This document shows positions 46,379 through 55,477 of a stretch of 64,000 nt of DNA, one piece after another. Numbering within the stretch: position 1 is the first letter of the stretch; the number at the start of each line of letters is the position of its first letter. The stretch spans positions 496,001 to 560,000 of the forward strand of contig NZ_JANUHA010000001.1 in NCBI RefSeq assembly GCF_024753255.1. Reading direction: 5' to 3'. The notes under the pieces were generated by a model. The model was not told the DNA's origin, made no database searches, and saw only the letters and a program-made list of their open reading frames with translations. The DNA is from Massilia agri. GTDB lineage: Bacteria > Pseudomonadota > Gammaproteobacteria > Burkholderiales > Burkholderiaceae_D. The position numbers and the translations under genes are program-made.

Positions 46379-47161
46379 ATGCTCATCAAACGCAAATCCA
46401 TCGAACAGGCCGAATCCTCGCGCCGTCCCGCGCGCAAGCCCAAGTTCGCCCCTGTCACGCTGTCCGAGCAGGACGGCGTCCGCTACCTCCATTTCGGCAC
46501 CGAGTGGGTGCAGGGCGCAATGCGCATCCGCAAGCCGGACTGGCCGGAACTCGAGTACGCGCAGCAGATGATGGCCTGGATGCTGTTCATCGAAAAGCCG
46601 CAGGCCATCGCGCAACTCGGCCTCGGTGCTGCCACATTGACCAAGTTCTGTTATCGCCAGTTCCCGGAATCGACGGTGACTGCCGTCGAGCTCAATGAAT
46701 CGGTCATCGCCATTTGCAATTCGATGTTCAAGCTGCCGCCCCTCGATGAACGCCTGGACGTGCTCGAGATGGATGCGATGGACTTTGTCCTCGATTCCGC
46801 CAACCATGGCGCCTTCGACGTGCTGCAATGCGACCTGTACGACGCGACCGCGCGCGGACCCGTGCTCGACACGCCCGAGTTCTACCAGGCCTGCAAGGAC
46901 TGTCTGGCCGATGGCGGCATCATGACGGTCAACCTGTTCGGCGACCACCCGAGCTTTGCCAAGAACATCAAGGCGATGAAGTTCGCCTTCGGGCACGTGA
47001 TCTGTCTGCCGGAAGTCCACGAGGGCAATGTGGTGGCGCTGTGCTTCCGTGATCGTCCGGTGATCGACAAGGAAGCGCTGGCGGCACGCGCTGCGCAGAT
47101 CGTCGCCGAGACAAAATTGCCGGCGAAATCCTGGGTCAAGGGCATCCTCGCCGCCGCCTGA
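46379..47161 (+). CDS. Spermidine synthase-like methyltransferase-fold protein
   Basis: The protein has 260 residues. A Rossmann fold of the SpeE type is visible: IAQLGLGAATLTKF, TAVELNESVI, DVLQCDLYDATARGPVL. The N-terminal tetramerisation strands of true SpeE are shortened, and the proton-accepting region is altered, so polyamine synthesis is not certain. It ends 25 bp before the ATPase gene. Confidence 0.8.
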   Translation: MLIKRKSIEQAESSRRPARKPKFAPVTLSEQDGVRYLHFGTEWVQGAMRIRKPDWPELEYAQQMMAWMLFIEKPQAIAQLGLGAATLTKFCYRQFPESTVTAVELNESVIAICNSMFKLPPLDERLDVLEMDAMDFVLDSANHGAFDVLQCDLYDATARGPVLDTPEFYQACKDCLADGGIMTVNLFGDHPSFAKNIKAMKFAFGHVICLPEVHEGNVVALCFRDRPVIDKEALAARAAQIVAETKLPAKSWVKGILAAA

Positions 47162-47186
47162 ACTTCTTTCCCACCGGGAGCTGAAC

Positions 47187-49001
47187 GTGAACACGCATGC
47201 CGTCCCACCCGCCACCACCGTCAAGGCCCCTCGCCTGCGCGCGCTCGACCTGCAGTCCATTTTTTCGTGGCTGCTGGCCGACGGCATCGTCACCAAGGAA
47301 AACGTCAAGGCCCAGTTCGCGCAAGCCCAGGGAATCCTGAAAAATGCTGCGGGCTCGATGCATCCGCTGACGGCCGTGGCACAGTGCAAGCTGGTCTCCG
47401 CCCAGCCACCGCATCGTTTGCTGACCCTGGACATACTGACCGAATGGTGCGCAACCAAGGTCGGCCTGCCCTTCATCCGCATCGATCCGCTGAAGATCGA
47501 TTTCACCAAGGTGGCGGACGTGATGTCGGCCAGCTACGCGGCGCGCTTCAACATCCTGCCGGTGGAAATGAGCGCCTCGACGCTGGTCGTCGCAACGGCC
47601 GACCCGGCGAATACCGAATGGGAAGCGGAGATCGCCAAGATCTCGCGCCGCAAGATCGAACTGGTGCTGGCCAATCCGCTCGATATCGCCCAATACATTT
47701 CGCAGTTCTTCAGCCTGGCCAAATCGATCCGCGATGCCAACCGCAATACCGGGCAAGACCTGGCGATGCGGAACAACTTCGAACAACTGGTCGAACTGGG
47801 CAAGGCGAACAAGCAGTTCGATGCGAATGACCAGCACATCGTCAACATTGTCGACTGGTTGTGGGGGTATGCCTTCGAGCAGCGCGCTTCGGATATTCAC
47901 CTGGAACCGAAACGCGAATTCGCGGTGATCCGCTTCCGCATCGACGGCGTGCTGCATCAGGTGTACCAGGTGCCGGCGGTCGTCATGATTGCCATGACGG
48001 CGCGCATCAAGCTGCTCGGCCGGATGGACGTGATCGAGAAGCGCCGGCCGCAGGACGGGCGCATCAAGACGCGGACCGCGGGCGGACAGGAAGTGGAGTT
48101 GCGCCTGTCGACGCTGCCGACCGCGTTTGGCGAAAAGCTCGTCATGCGTATTTTTGACCCGGAAGTGGTCGTGAAGACGCTGCCGGAGCTGGGCTTTCCG
48201 CCGGACGATGCGGCGCGCTGGGATGCGCTGACCAATCGGCCGCACGGGATCATTCTCGTCACCGGCCCCACGGGCTCGGGCAAGACGACGACGCTGTATA
48301 CAACACTGAAAGCGCTGGCGACCAGCGAAGTGAATGTCTGCACCGTGGAAGACCCGATCGAGATGGTCGAGGCCTCGTTCAACCAGATGCAGGTGCAGCC
48401 GGGGATCGATTTGTCGTTTGCCGATGGCGTGCGCGCGCTGATGCGGCAGGACCCGGACATCATCATGGTGGGTGAGATTCGCGATCTGCCCACGGCGGAA
48501 ATGGCGATCCAGGCTGCGCTGACCGGGCACCTGGTGTTTTCGACCTTGCACACGAACGACGCGCCATCGGCGGTCGTGCGCTTGATCGAGCTGGGGGTGC
48601 CGGATTATCTGCTGGAAGCGACCCTGATCGGCGTCATGGCCCAGCGCCTGGTGCGTACGCTCTGCCCTGACTGCAAAGCGCCGGGCGGAGAGCTGAGCGA
48701 TGAGGTGTGGCAGAGCATCGGCGGCGCATGGAATATCCCGAAGCCGGCGACCGTGTACCGGCCGATCGGCTGCCCGGAGTGCCGGCAGACGGGGTACCGG
48801 GGCCGTACCGGCATTTACGAGCTGCTGACCGTGAGCGAAGGGTTTGCGCACATCGTGCGCGAATCCGGCGACATTCAGAAACTGCGCCAGCAGAGCGTGG
48901 CGGATGGCATGAAGCCATTGCGGATCGCCGGTGCGATGAAGGTTGTCGAGGGGGTGACGACGGCTGACGAGGTGCTGAAGGTCACCGCTGCGCTGGTCTG
49001 A
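47187..49001 (+). CDS. GspE/PilB-type secretion ATPase
   Basis: The protein has 604 residues. The N-terminus resembles the MshEN/GspE N-domain; the core has Walker A GPTGSGKTTTLY, the Asp box and EDPIEMVEASFNQMQVQ, Walker B VGEIRDLPTAEMA, and the His box TGHLVFSTLHTND. A zinc module follows (CPDC, CPEC). It powers assembly of type II secretion pseudopili or type IV pili. No other pilus or T2SS gene adjoins it, so its system cannot be named. Confidence 0.9.
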   Translation: MNTHAVPPATTVKAPRLRALDLQSIFSWLLADGIVTKENVKAQFAQAQGILKNAAGSMHPLTAVAQCKLVSAQPPHRLLTLDILTEWCATKVGLPFIRIDPLKIDFTKVADVMSASYAARFNILPVEMSASTLVVATADPANTEWEAEIAKISRRKIELVLANPLDIAQYISQFFSLAKSIRDANRNTGQDLAMRNNFEQLVELGKANKQFDANDQHIVNIVDWLWGYAFEQRASDIHLEPKREFAVIRFRIDGVLHQVYQVPAVVMIAMTARIKLLGRMDVIEKRRPQDGRIKTRTAGGQEVELRLSTLPTAFGEKLVMRIFDPEVVVKTLPELGFPPDDAARWDALTNRPHGIILVTGPTGSGKTTTLYTTLKALATSEVNVCTVEDPIEMVEASFNQMQVQPGIDLSFADGVRALMRQDPDIIMVGEIRDLPTAEMAIQAALTGHLVFSTLHTNDAPSAVVRLIELGVPDYLLEATLIGVMAQRLVRTLCPDCKAPGGELSDEVWQSIGGAWNIPKPATVYRPIGCPECRQTGYRGRTGIYELLTVSEGFAHIVRESGDIQKLRQQSVADGMKPLRIAGAMKVVEGVTTADEVLKVTAALV

Positions 49002-49064
49002 TCGCGAATTGTTCAGGTAGCACTAGCGCAAACCCAATCGGCCGGCTATAATGCTGCCTCTTTC

Positions 49065-49140
49065 GGGTCGTTAGCTCAGTTGGTAGAGCAGCGGACTTTT
49101 AATCCGTTGGTCGCTGGTTCGAGCCCAGCACGGCCTACCA
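49065..49140 (+). tRNA. tRNA-Lys (UUU), copy 1
   Basis: 76 nt including CCA. It begins GGGTCGTTAGCTCAGTTGG; the anticodon loop is CTTTTAA; the T arm is GGTTCGAGCC. TATAAT lies at 49047. Identical to the gene at 49966. Confidence 0.97.
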
Positions 49141-49157
49141 GAATTAGTTGCAGCAGA

Positions 49158-49192
49158 AACGGCGTCATGAGCGATCATGGCGCCGTTTTTGT
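49158..49192 (+). terminator. Terminator after tRNA-Lys copy 1
   Basis: A 13-bp stem AACGGCGTCATGA / TCATGGCGCCGTT (one wobble pair) closed by GCGA, followed by TTTTTG. Confidence 0.9.
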
Positions 49193-49370
49193 TTTGTGCT
49201 TTTGGTGCAATGGCGCTTAGCCACTGATCGATCATCGTATTGGTGACATCAGGGATCTACCAAGACCTCTCAGCGGATCTCCGGCAGAATAGAAGTGGCC
49301 GTACCTTGCCGCACAGAAGGAAGCGCGTAGAGGGTGTTACAGTCATCGAACTTCTCACACGAGGCATCCG

Positions 49371-49886
49371 GTGAAATACCTGCAAAAAATCAGCTCGCTC
49401 GGCTTCATCTTCATCGCCCTGCTCTTCTTCGTCTGTGGCTTCGGCCTGATCGTCCTTGCCGGCATGGAGATATGGTCGGCCTTGTTCGGCACCGGCTACC
49501 AATCGGTGCAAGAGCAATTCCAGCTCATCCTGGAATGCGTCGGCCTGCTGACCATCTCCGTGGCAGCCTTCGAACTGGGCCAGACCGTGCTGGAAGAAGA
49601 GGTCCAGCGCGAAGTGCACGTGAGCTCGCCTACTCGCCTGCGCCGCTTCCTGTCACGTTTCCTGCTCGTGGTGGTGGTGTCGCTGGGAGTGGAATGCCTG
49701 GTCGGCGTCTTCCAGTTCCTGCATACCGATCCGGAAAAACTGCCGCAGGTTGCCTCCATCGGCGTCGCCGCCGGCATCCTGCTTGCCAGCTGGGGCCTGT
49801 TCGTGCGCATGAATGTCGAAGCCGAGAAGCTCGAACCGGAGGCGATGCAGCAGGCACAGGAGGAAGACAAGCACGTCGAGACCTGA
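49371..49886 (+). CDS. Integral membrane protein of unknown function
   Basis: The protein has 171 residues with GTG start and GAGG upstream. Four hydrophobic helices are visible (about 10-35, 55-75, 92-115, 125-147), with a charged C-terminal tail. No family is recognised. It lies between two identical tRNA-Lys genes, so it could be lost or amplified by recombination between them. Confidence 0.78.
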   Translation: MKYLQKISSLGFIFIALLFFVCGFGLIVLAGMEIWSALFGTGYQSVQEQFQLILECVGLLTISVAAFELGQTVLEEEVQREVHVSSPTRLRRFLSRFLLVVVVSLGVECLVGVFQFLHTDPEKLPQVASIGVAAGILLASWGLFVRMNVEAEKLEPEAMQQAQEEDKHVET

Positions 49887-49924
49887 CGTTTCACCACGCT
49901 TCTACACGATCGCGCAGGAAGTTC

Positions 49925-49953
49925 TTGGAAATTCGCAAGACTCCCGCTATAAT
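49925..49953 (+). promoter_or_regulatory. Promoter of tRNA-Lys copy 2
   Basis: TTGGAA, 17 bp, TATAAT, 12 bp before the tRNA. Confidence 0.75.
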
Positions 49954-49965
49954 CTTGGCTTCTTC

Positions 49966-50041
49966 GGGTCGTTAGCTCAGTTGGTAGAGCAGCGGACTTT
50001 TAATCCGTTGGTCGCTGGTTCGAGCCCAGCACGGCCTACCA
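49966..50041 (+). tRNA. tRNA-Lys (UUU), copy 2
   Basis: Identical in all 76 bases to the gene at 49065, including CCA. Confidence 0.97.
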
Positions 50042-50055
50042 AAGATTCAGCAAGG

Positions 50056-50088
50056 AAGCCGTCATGAGAAATCGTGACGGCTTTTTTG
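50056..50088 (+). terminator. Terminator after tRNA-Lys copy 2
   Basis: AAGCCGTC / GACGGCTT with a 12-base loop and a T-run. Confidence 0.85.
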
Positions 50089-50168
50089 TTTTCCGCCGCG
50101 TTTTCCACGTCATATCGCTGTCATTAACGCAACCTAAGCTGTCGGGTTTTCAACCCTGGAACCCGACC

Positions 50169-51818
50169 ATGCCGTTCTTCGATTTCTCCGCACCGCCCTC
50201 GCCCCTGCGCCTGATGAGCGCAGCCGTCCTTGCCGCCACCCTGCTGACCGCCTGCGGCGGCAGCGACGATGACGAAGAGGAGCTGACGCCCCGCACCCTG
50301 AGCATGGAAAAGATCGGCGGCTACAACGGCGGCGCGGCCGGCGCGGCGGAGATCACGGCCTATGATGCGGCCAGCAAACGCCTGTTCGTGGTCAACGGCG
50401 CCAACGGCACCGTCGACGTCCTCGACCTGGCCGCCCCAAGCACCCCGAAACTGGTCGGCACCATCAAGGTCAGCAGCCTGGGCAAGGCCGTCAACAGCGT
50501 CGCCATCCACGACGGCCTGGTCGCGCTGGCCATCGAGGCGGATCCCAAGACCAGCCCCGGCACGGTCGCCTTCTACAATGCCGCCGACCTCAAGCTCGTC
50601 AACAGCGTCAAGGTCGGCGCCCTGCCCGACATGCTGACCTTCACCCCGGACGGCCGCACCGTGCTGGTCGCCAACGAAGGCGAGCCGAACAGCTACGGCC
50701 AGGCCGGCTCCGTCGATCCGGAAGGCTCCATCAGCGTCATCACCGTCAACCGTGGCGGCACCCCGTCAGTCGCCACCGCCGACTTCCGCGCCTTCAACGG
50801 CCAGGAAGCCGCGCTGCGCGCGCAAGGCATCCGCATCTATGGCCCCGGCGCCGGCGCCGCCCAGGACTTCGAGCCCGAATACATCGCCGTGAGCGAGGAC
50901 GGCCGCACTGCCTACGTCACGCTGCAGGAAAACAATGCCGTCGCCATCGTCGACGTCGCCGCCGCCAAGGTCACGGCCATCAAGCCGCTGGGCACCAAGA
51001 ACCACAACGTGGCCGGCATGGGCATGGATGCCTCGGACGAGGACGGCGGCACCAACACCAACAGCGGCAGCCCGGCCATCAGGATCGCTCCCCAGCCGGT
51101 GAAAGGCTTGTACCTGCCGGACGCCATCGCCCGCTTCACCGTCGACGGCGCCACCTACCTGATCACCGCCAACGAGGGCGACGCGCGCGCCGACTGGCCG
51201 GGCTTCAACGAAGAGACGCGAGTGCGCACTCACTGCAGCGCCGGCCTCGACCCGGCCGTCTTCGGCGACGCCGCCAACCTGATCCTGGACTCGAACCTGG
51301 GCCGCCTGCGCATCACGACCACGCCGAACGGCGGCAGCGCCGGCAAGAACGCGGCCGGCCAATGCACGGAGCTGTATGCCTTCGGCGCGCGCTCCTTCTC
51401 GATCTGGGATACGAACCTGAACCGCGTCTACGATTCCGGCGACGAGTTCGAGAAGAACACCCAGGCGCTCGCCAACGTGCGCTTCAACGCCAGCAACGAC
51501 AACAACGAGCTCGACGCCCGCAGCGCCTCCAAGGGTCCGGAGCCGGAAGGCGTGGTGGTCGGCCGCTTCGGCAAGAAGACCTATGCCTTCATCGGCCTCG
51601 AACGCGTGGGCGGCGTGATGGTCTACGACGTCAGCAAGCCCTCGGCCGCCAGCTACGTCACCTACCTGAATACCCGCACCGGCACGGGCGGTGACTCGGG
51701 TCCGGAAGGCCTGGCTCTGATCCCGGCAGACAAATCGCCGAACGGCAAGCCGCTCCTCATCGTCGGCAACGAAGTCAGCGGCACCACGGCCGTCCTGCAG
51801 ATCAATCTCGCCTATTGA
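50169..51818 (+). CDS. Choice-of-anchor I family lipoprotein
   Basis: The protein has 549 residues. A lipobox is visible as LLTACGG (Cys about 28). The mature part is a beta-propeller-like protein with repeated blades (RLFVVNGANGTVDVLDLA; VAIVDVAAAKVTAIKPLG; FIGLERVGGVMVYDVSKP) and the family signature LLIVGNEVSGTTAVL. Members are exported surface or periplasmic proteins, some linked to alkaline-phosphatase-like functions. Two CTGTC boxes 21 bp apart upstream (50118, 50139) faintly resemble a Pho box. Confidence 0.9.
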   Translation: MPFFDFSAPPSPLRLMSAAVLAATLLTACGGSDDDEEELTPRTLSMEKIGGYNGGAAGAAEITAYDAASKRLFVVNGANGTVDVLDLAAPSTPKLVGTIKVSSLGKAVNSVAIHDGLVALAIEADPKTSPGTVAFYNAADLKLVNSVKVGALPDMLTFTPDGRTVLVANEGEPNSYGQAGSVDPEGSISVITVNRGGTPSVATADFRAFNGQEAALRAQGIRIYGPGAGAAQDFEPEYIAVSEDGRTAYVTLQENNAVAIVDVAAAKVTAIKPLGTKNHNVAGMGMDASDEDGGTNTNSGSPAIRIAPQPVKGLYLPDAIARFTVDGATYLITANEGDARADWPGFNEETRVRTHCSAGLDPAVFGDAANLILDSNLGRLRITTTPNGGSAGKNAAGQCTELYAFGARSFSIWDTNLNRVYDSGDEFEKNTQALANVRFNASNDNNELDARSASKGPEPEGVVVGRFGKKTYAFIGLERVGGVMVYDVSKPSAASYVTYLNTRTGTGGDSGPEGLALIPADKSPNGKPLLIVGNEVSGTTAVLQINLAY

Positions 51819-51866
51819 TTCGCCGGCAGTTGGCAAATGGGGCTGGCGCCGCCGATAATCGGCGCC

Positions 51867-52457
51867 ATGCCACAAACCATCGCCTCCCCCGTCCACTTCG
51901 AACTCATCATCAAGAAGAGCCGCTTCATCGCCTGTGTCCAGCCCATGCCGGACCGGGCCGGCGCCCAGCAGCTCGTCGCAAGCCTGCGTGCGGAACACCC
52001 CGGCGCGGCGCACGTCTGCTGGGCCCTGCTGGCGGGCGGCCAGTCGGCGGCCGTCGACGATGGCGAACCGAGCGGCACGGCGGGCCGCCCCATGCTCGAC
52101 GTGCTGCGCCACCAGGACCTGGAAGGCGTGCTGGCGACCGTGGTGCGCTACTTCGGCGGCGTCAAGCTCGGTGCGGGCGGACTCGTGCGCGCCTACACGG
52201 ACAGCGTGGCGCAAGCCCTGCTGCAGGCCCAGAAGATTCCCATCATCAAGCTGCAGCACCTGCGCTGCACGGCGCCGTATGCGCTGGAAGGCATGGTGCG
52301 GCGCGAACTCGACGCCGCCGGCGCCCGCCTCGACGAAGTGCGTCACGGCGACGAGGTGCAATTCGACTTCAGCCTGCCCGTGCCGGACGCCGCGCCGCTG
52401 CGCACCAGGCTGGACAACGCCGGCCACGGCCGCATCGCCTGGCCCGGCATCGAATAG
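51867..52457 (+). CDS. YigZ/IMPACT family protein
   Basis: The protein has 196 residues. The UPF0029 N-terminal domain is visible as IIKKSRFIACVQPM, GAAHVCWALLAGG, DDGEPSGTAGRPML and VVRYFGGVKLGAGGLVRAY. The family is related to eukaryotic IMPACT and may act on translation control; the bacterial role is not settled. Start chosen at 51867. Confidence 0.92.
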   Translation: MPQTIASPVHFELIIKKSRFIACVQPMPDRAGAQQLVASLRAEHPGAAHVCWALLAGGQSAAVDDGEPSGTAGRPMLDVLRHQDLEGVLATVVRYFGGVKLGAGGLVRAYTDSVAQALLQAQKIPIIKLQHLRCTAPYALEGMVRRELDAAGARLDEVRHGDEVQFDFSLPVPDAAPLRTRLDNAGHGRIAWPGIE

Positions 52458-52562
52458 CCTGTATTTCATTTCCCCGCGCTATACCTGCCATCACGACACG
52501 AAAGCGGACACACCCGTCCCCGGGGGTGATAATGGCCGGTTCCCCCTTATCGTTAGCGCACC

Positions 52563-53726
52563 TTGAAGAAAAGCCTCGTCCCCCTCGCCCTCGGCGGCTT
52601 CGGCATCGGCATGACCGAATTCGTCATCATGGGCATCCTCCCCGACATCGCCGGCGGCCTGCAGATCAGCATTCCCCAGGCCGGCCACCTGATCACCGCC
52701 TATGCGCTCGGCGTCGTGGTGGGCGCGCCGACCCTGGTGAGCCTGATGGCGCACCGCCCGCCGCGCAGCGTGCTGGTCTGGTTCATGCTGATGTTCACCA
52801 TCTTCAATGCGATGTCGGCGTTTTCTCCGAACTACGAACTCATGATGCTGTCGCGCTTCATGGCCGGCCTGCCGCACGGCGCCTTCTTCGGCGTCGGCGC
52901 CGTGGTCGCCGCGCGCCTGGCCGACGAAGGCAAGGTGGCGGCCGCGCTCGCCACCATGTTCACCGGCCTGACGGTCGCCAATGTGATCGGCGTGCCGGCC
53001 GGCACCTGGCTCGGCCATAACCTGAGCTGGCGCGCCGTCTTCCTCGTGGTAGCAAGCATTGGCCTCGTCACCATGTTCGCCCTGCACCGCCTGGTGCCGC
53101 CGATTGCGGCCAAGGCGCGCACCGGACTCATGCAGGACCTGCGCATCTTCCGCCATGGCGCGCTGTGGCTGGCCCTGGCCATCACCTCGATCGGCACCGG
53201 CGGCTTCTTCGCCTTCTTCAGCTATATCGCGCCGCTGCTGACCGACATCACCCACATCGCGCCGGCGCGCATCCCGATGGTGATGACGGTGGTGGGGATC
53301 GGCATGACGGTGGGCGTGCATCTCGGGGGCCGGCTGGCCGACCGGGTGGCGCCGCTGCAGGCGATCCTGATCCTGTTGCTGAGCATGACGACCCTGCTGC
53401 TGTGCAATGGCCTGTTCGCGGCGTCGGAGCCGGCCATGCTGGTGCTGGCCTTCGCCACCGGCGCGAATGCTCTGGCGCTGGGCCCGCCGATCCAGGTGCT
53501 CCTCATCGCGCACTCGCGCGAAGCGGAGATGCTGGGTTCCTCGCTGGGACAGTCGGGCTTCAATATCGGCAATGCCCTGGGCGCCTTCCTGGGCGGGATT
53601 CCGCTGACGCTGGGCTATTCCTATGCGTCACCGCAGTGGGTGGCGGCAGGGCTCGCCTTCAGCGGCGTGCTGCTGGCGCTGGCCATGCTGGCGCAGGGCC
53701 GGGTAGCGGCGCGCGCCGCCGCTTGA
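52563..53726 (+). CDS. MFS transporter, AraJ/sugar efflux type
   Basis: The protein has 387 residues with twelve membrane segments. The N-terminus LALGGFGIGMTEFVIMGILPDIA is typical of the AraJ/SotB group (DHA1 family), which exports sugars or drugs. A stop codon lies in frame just upstream, so the likely start is TTG at 52563. Confidence 0.88.
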   Translation: MKKSLVPLALGGFGIGMTEFVIMGILPDIAGGLQISIPQAGHLITAYALGVVVGAPTLVSLMAHRPPRSVLVWFMLMFTIFNAMSAFSPNYELMMLSRFMAGLPHGAFFGVGAVVAARLADEGKVAAALATMFTGLTVANVIGVPAGTWLGHNLSWRAVFLVVASIGLVTMFALHRLVPPIAAKARTGLMQDLRIFRHGALWLALAITSIGTGGFFAFFSYIAPLLTDITHIAPARIPMVMTVVGIGMTVGVHLGGRLADRVAPLQAILILLLSMTTLLLCNGLFAASEPAMLVLAFATGANALALGPPIQVLLIAHSREAEMLGSSLGQSGFNIGNALGAFLGGIPLTLGYSYASPQWVAAGLAFSGVLLALAMLAQGRVAARAAA

Positions 53727-53742
53727 GGCAGGAAAGAAGAGC

Positions 53743-54726
53743 TCAGGCGCAGGCCTGGACCGGCAGGCGGCGCACGCGGCGCGCCGCCATCGCCATGCCG
53801 ACGCCGGCGAACATCAGCGCCAGCGTGCCCGGTTCCGGCACGTCGGCCGGATCCGGCGCCACGATGACCGGATCGTCCGGGATCACAACCGGCGGTGCAT
53901 CGCGGAAACCTGCCAGGTTGACCGGCGTGAAGTAGTGGTTGGAATTGACCTGGATGGTGGAGTTCCAGGTATCGACGATGACCTGGCCGTTGATCACGCC
54001 CCAGTTGGCGTCCACTGTCGCGTTCGGCGCGAGTACGCTGCCAATGATGCCCTTCACATTCAGGGACACGGCGTCCGGAAAATTGAACAGCACATTGTAG
54101 TCTTTCAACGGTTCGAAGCTGACGCCGCCATCGTTGAAGGTGGCGTTGGCGCCGCTGATGTTGAAGATCAGGGTCTGGCCCTTGACCAGTTTTTCCAGGT
54201 TCCAGGTGTGCGAGGTACGGAAGATGTCTGCCGAGACATTGAACACGTCCACGCCGCCCAAGCCGCTGCCGGTGACTACCGAGCCGCCCCACAGCGTGCC
54301 GACCGTGCCGGTGCTCTGCACCTTGGACAGGTCGTTCGAGAGCGCCTGGTAATAGGCCGCGGCCGCGACGAAGTCGATCGGGTTCTCGCTGCTGCGCTGG
54401 GGCTGCGCCGCCCATTGCAGGTCAACACTGCCCCCCGCATACATCTTGCCGTTGTCGATCGAACCGCCTTTCAGGTTGACGTTGCCCCCGGCAACCAGCG
54501 CATACTCGTTCCTGGCGTTCGCGTTCGGGGCGGCGTTGATCGAGTAGGAACTGATGTTCACGTTCCCGCCCGCCACCACCGTCCCTTCCACATCGCTCGA
54601 CGTCGCGGAAAAATTCCTGATCGTGTAGATGTTGGCATTGCCCATCATGCTGCCCAGGTCGATGACGCCGGCCTGTGCCGTGCCCGTTGCCAGGATCGCC
54701 GCAAGCGCCAGGATCGATAGCCGCAT
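53743..54726 (-). CDS. Choice-of-anchor A, PEP-CTERM protein
   Basis: The protein has 327 residues. A signal peptide (LALAAILATGTAQA) is followed by the choice-of-anchor A domain (VEGTVVAGGNVNISSY; YALVAGGNVNLKGG). The C-terminus is a PEP-CTERM sorting signal: VPEPGTLALMF, a hydrophobic helix and RRVRR. It should be handled by an exosortase/EpsI system and released to the surface or matrix. No exosortase is in the window. Confidence 0.93.
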   Translation of the reverse strand: MRLSILALAAILATGTAQAGVIDLGSMMGNANIYTIRNFSATSSDVEGTVVAGGNVNISSYSINAAPNANARNEYALVAGGNVNLKGGSIDNGKMYAGGSVDLQWAAQPQRSSENPIDFVAAAAYYQALSNDLSKVQSTGTVGTLWGGSVVTGSGLGGVDVFNVSADIFRTSHTWNLEKLVKGQTLIFNISGANATFNDGGVSFEPLKDYNVLFNFPDAVSLNVKGIIGSVLAPNATVDANWGVINGQVIVDTWNSTIQVNSNHYFTPVNLAGFRDAPPVVIPDDPVIVAPDPADVPEPGTLALMFAGVGMAMAARRVRRLPVQACA

Positions 54727-54771
54727 GATGGTTCCATAGAGAAATATTAGATTCTCAATAGTATCACTCTC

Positions 54772-55371
54772 TCATGCTTTCTGCCCTTTAGCTGTTTCTT
54801 TTGGGATAGCATTTAGCCCGCTCATCAAGGATTCCGCCCACACGACTGTTGCAAATTCACCGTGCAAGCTTGCCAAAGCGGCATCGTGCATCAGTTCGGC
54901 GCTGAATTGCCGTCCGTCCGGCCCCGTGCGTTCGAAGGTGGCCGTCGCATCGGCCACGATGAAGGTGGCAAAGCCGAGGTTGCCTGCCATGCGCGTCGTC
55001 GTCGACACGCAGTGGTCGGTAGTCAAGCCGACGATCACGAGCGTGTCGATGCCGGCCGCGCGCAGGCGCGCTTCCAGGTCGGTGCCGATGAAGGCGCTGT
55101 TGACGCTCTTGACGATGACGGGTTCGCCCGGCAGCGGCGCCGCCTCGGGCTTGTGGGCGTAGCCCGGCGTGCCCGGCTGGAAGCGTCCGCTGGCCGCCGC
55201 CGAGCGGTGCTGGATGTGGAAGACCGGGCGGCCGCTCCTGCGCCAGGCCGCCAGCAGTGCGGCGATGTGGCGTTCGGCATCGGGGTTGTTGCGTTGGCCC
55301 CAGGCGGGGTCGTCGAAGGCTTGCTGCACGTCGATGCTGACCAGGGCGGCGTTGGATGGCAATGCTTGCAT
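54772..55371 (-). CDS. Cysteine hydrolase (isochorismatase family)
   Basis: The protein has 199 residues. The catalytic Asp is in LVSIDVQQAF, Lys in VIVKSVNSAF and Cys in GLTTDHCVSTT, the complete isochorismatase-like triad. It probably hydrolyses an amide such as nicotinamide-type or ureido compounds. It is divergent from a LysR gene, which may regulate it. Start chosen at 55371 because the family begins there. Confidence 0.9.
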   Translation of the reverse strand: MQALPSNAALVSIDVQQAFDDPAWGQRNNPDAERHIAALLAAWRRSGRPVFHIQHRSAAASGRFQPGTPGYAHKPEAAPLPGEPVIVKSVNSAFIGTDLEARLRAAGIDTLVIVGLTTDHCVSTTTRMAGNLGFATFIVADATATFERTGPDGRQFSAELMHDAALASLHGEFATVVWAESLMSGLNAIPKETAKGQKA

Positions 55372-55477
55372 GGCGGTGTCCGGTGGTGGATGGGAGCCGC
55401 CATCTTGCGCCGGCGGCCCGCATGCGGCTACCGAAATGGCAGATAATGGCCGGCTCGACATGAAGGATTTCGATGGC

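Noticed and set aside
50118..50145. Pho box upstream of the choice-of-anchor I gene
   Set aside because: Only CTGTCAT and CTGTCGG at 21-bp spacing; the full tandem 11-bp pattern is not met.
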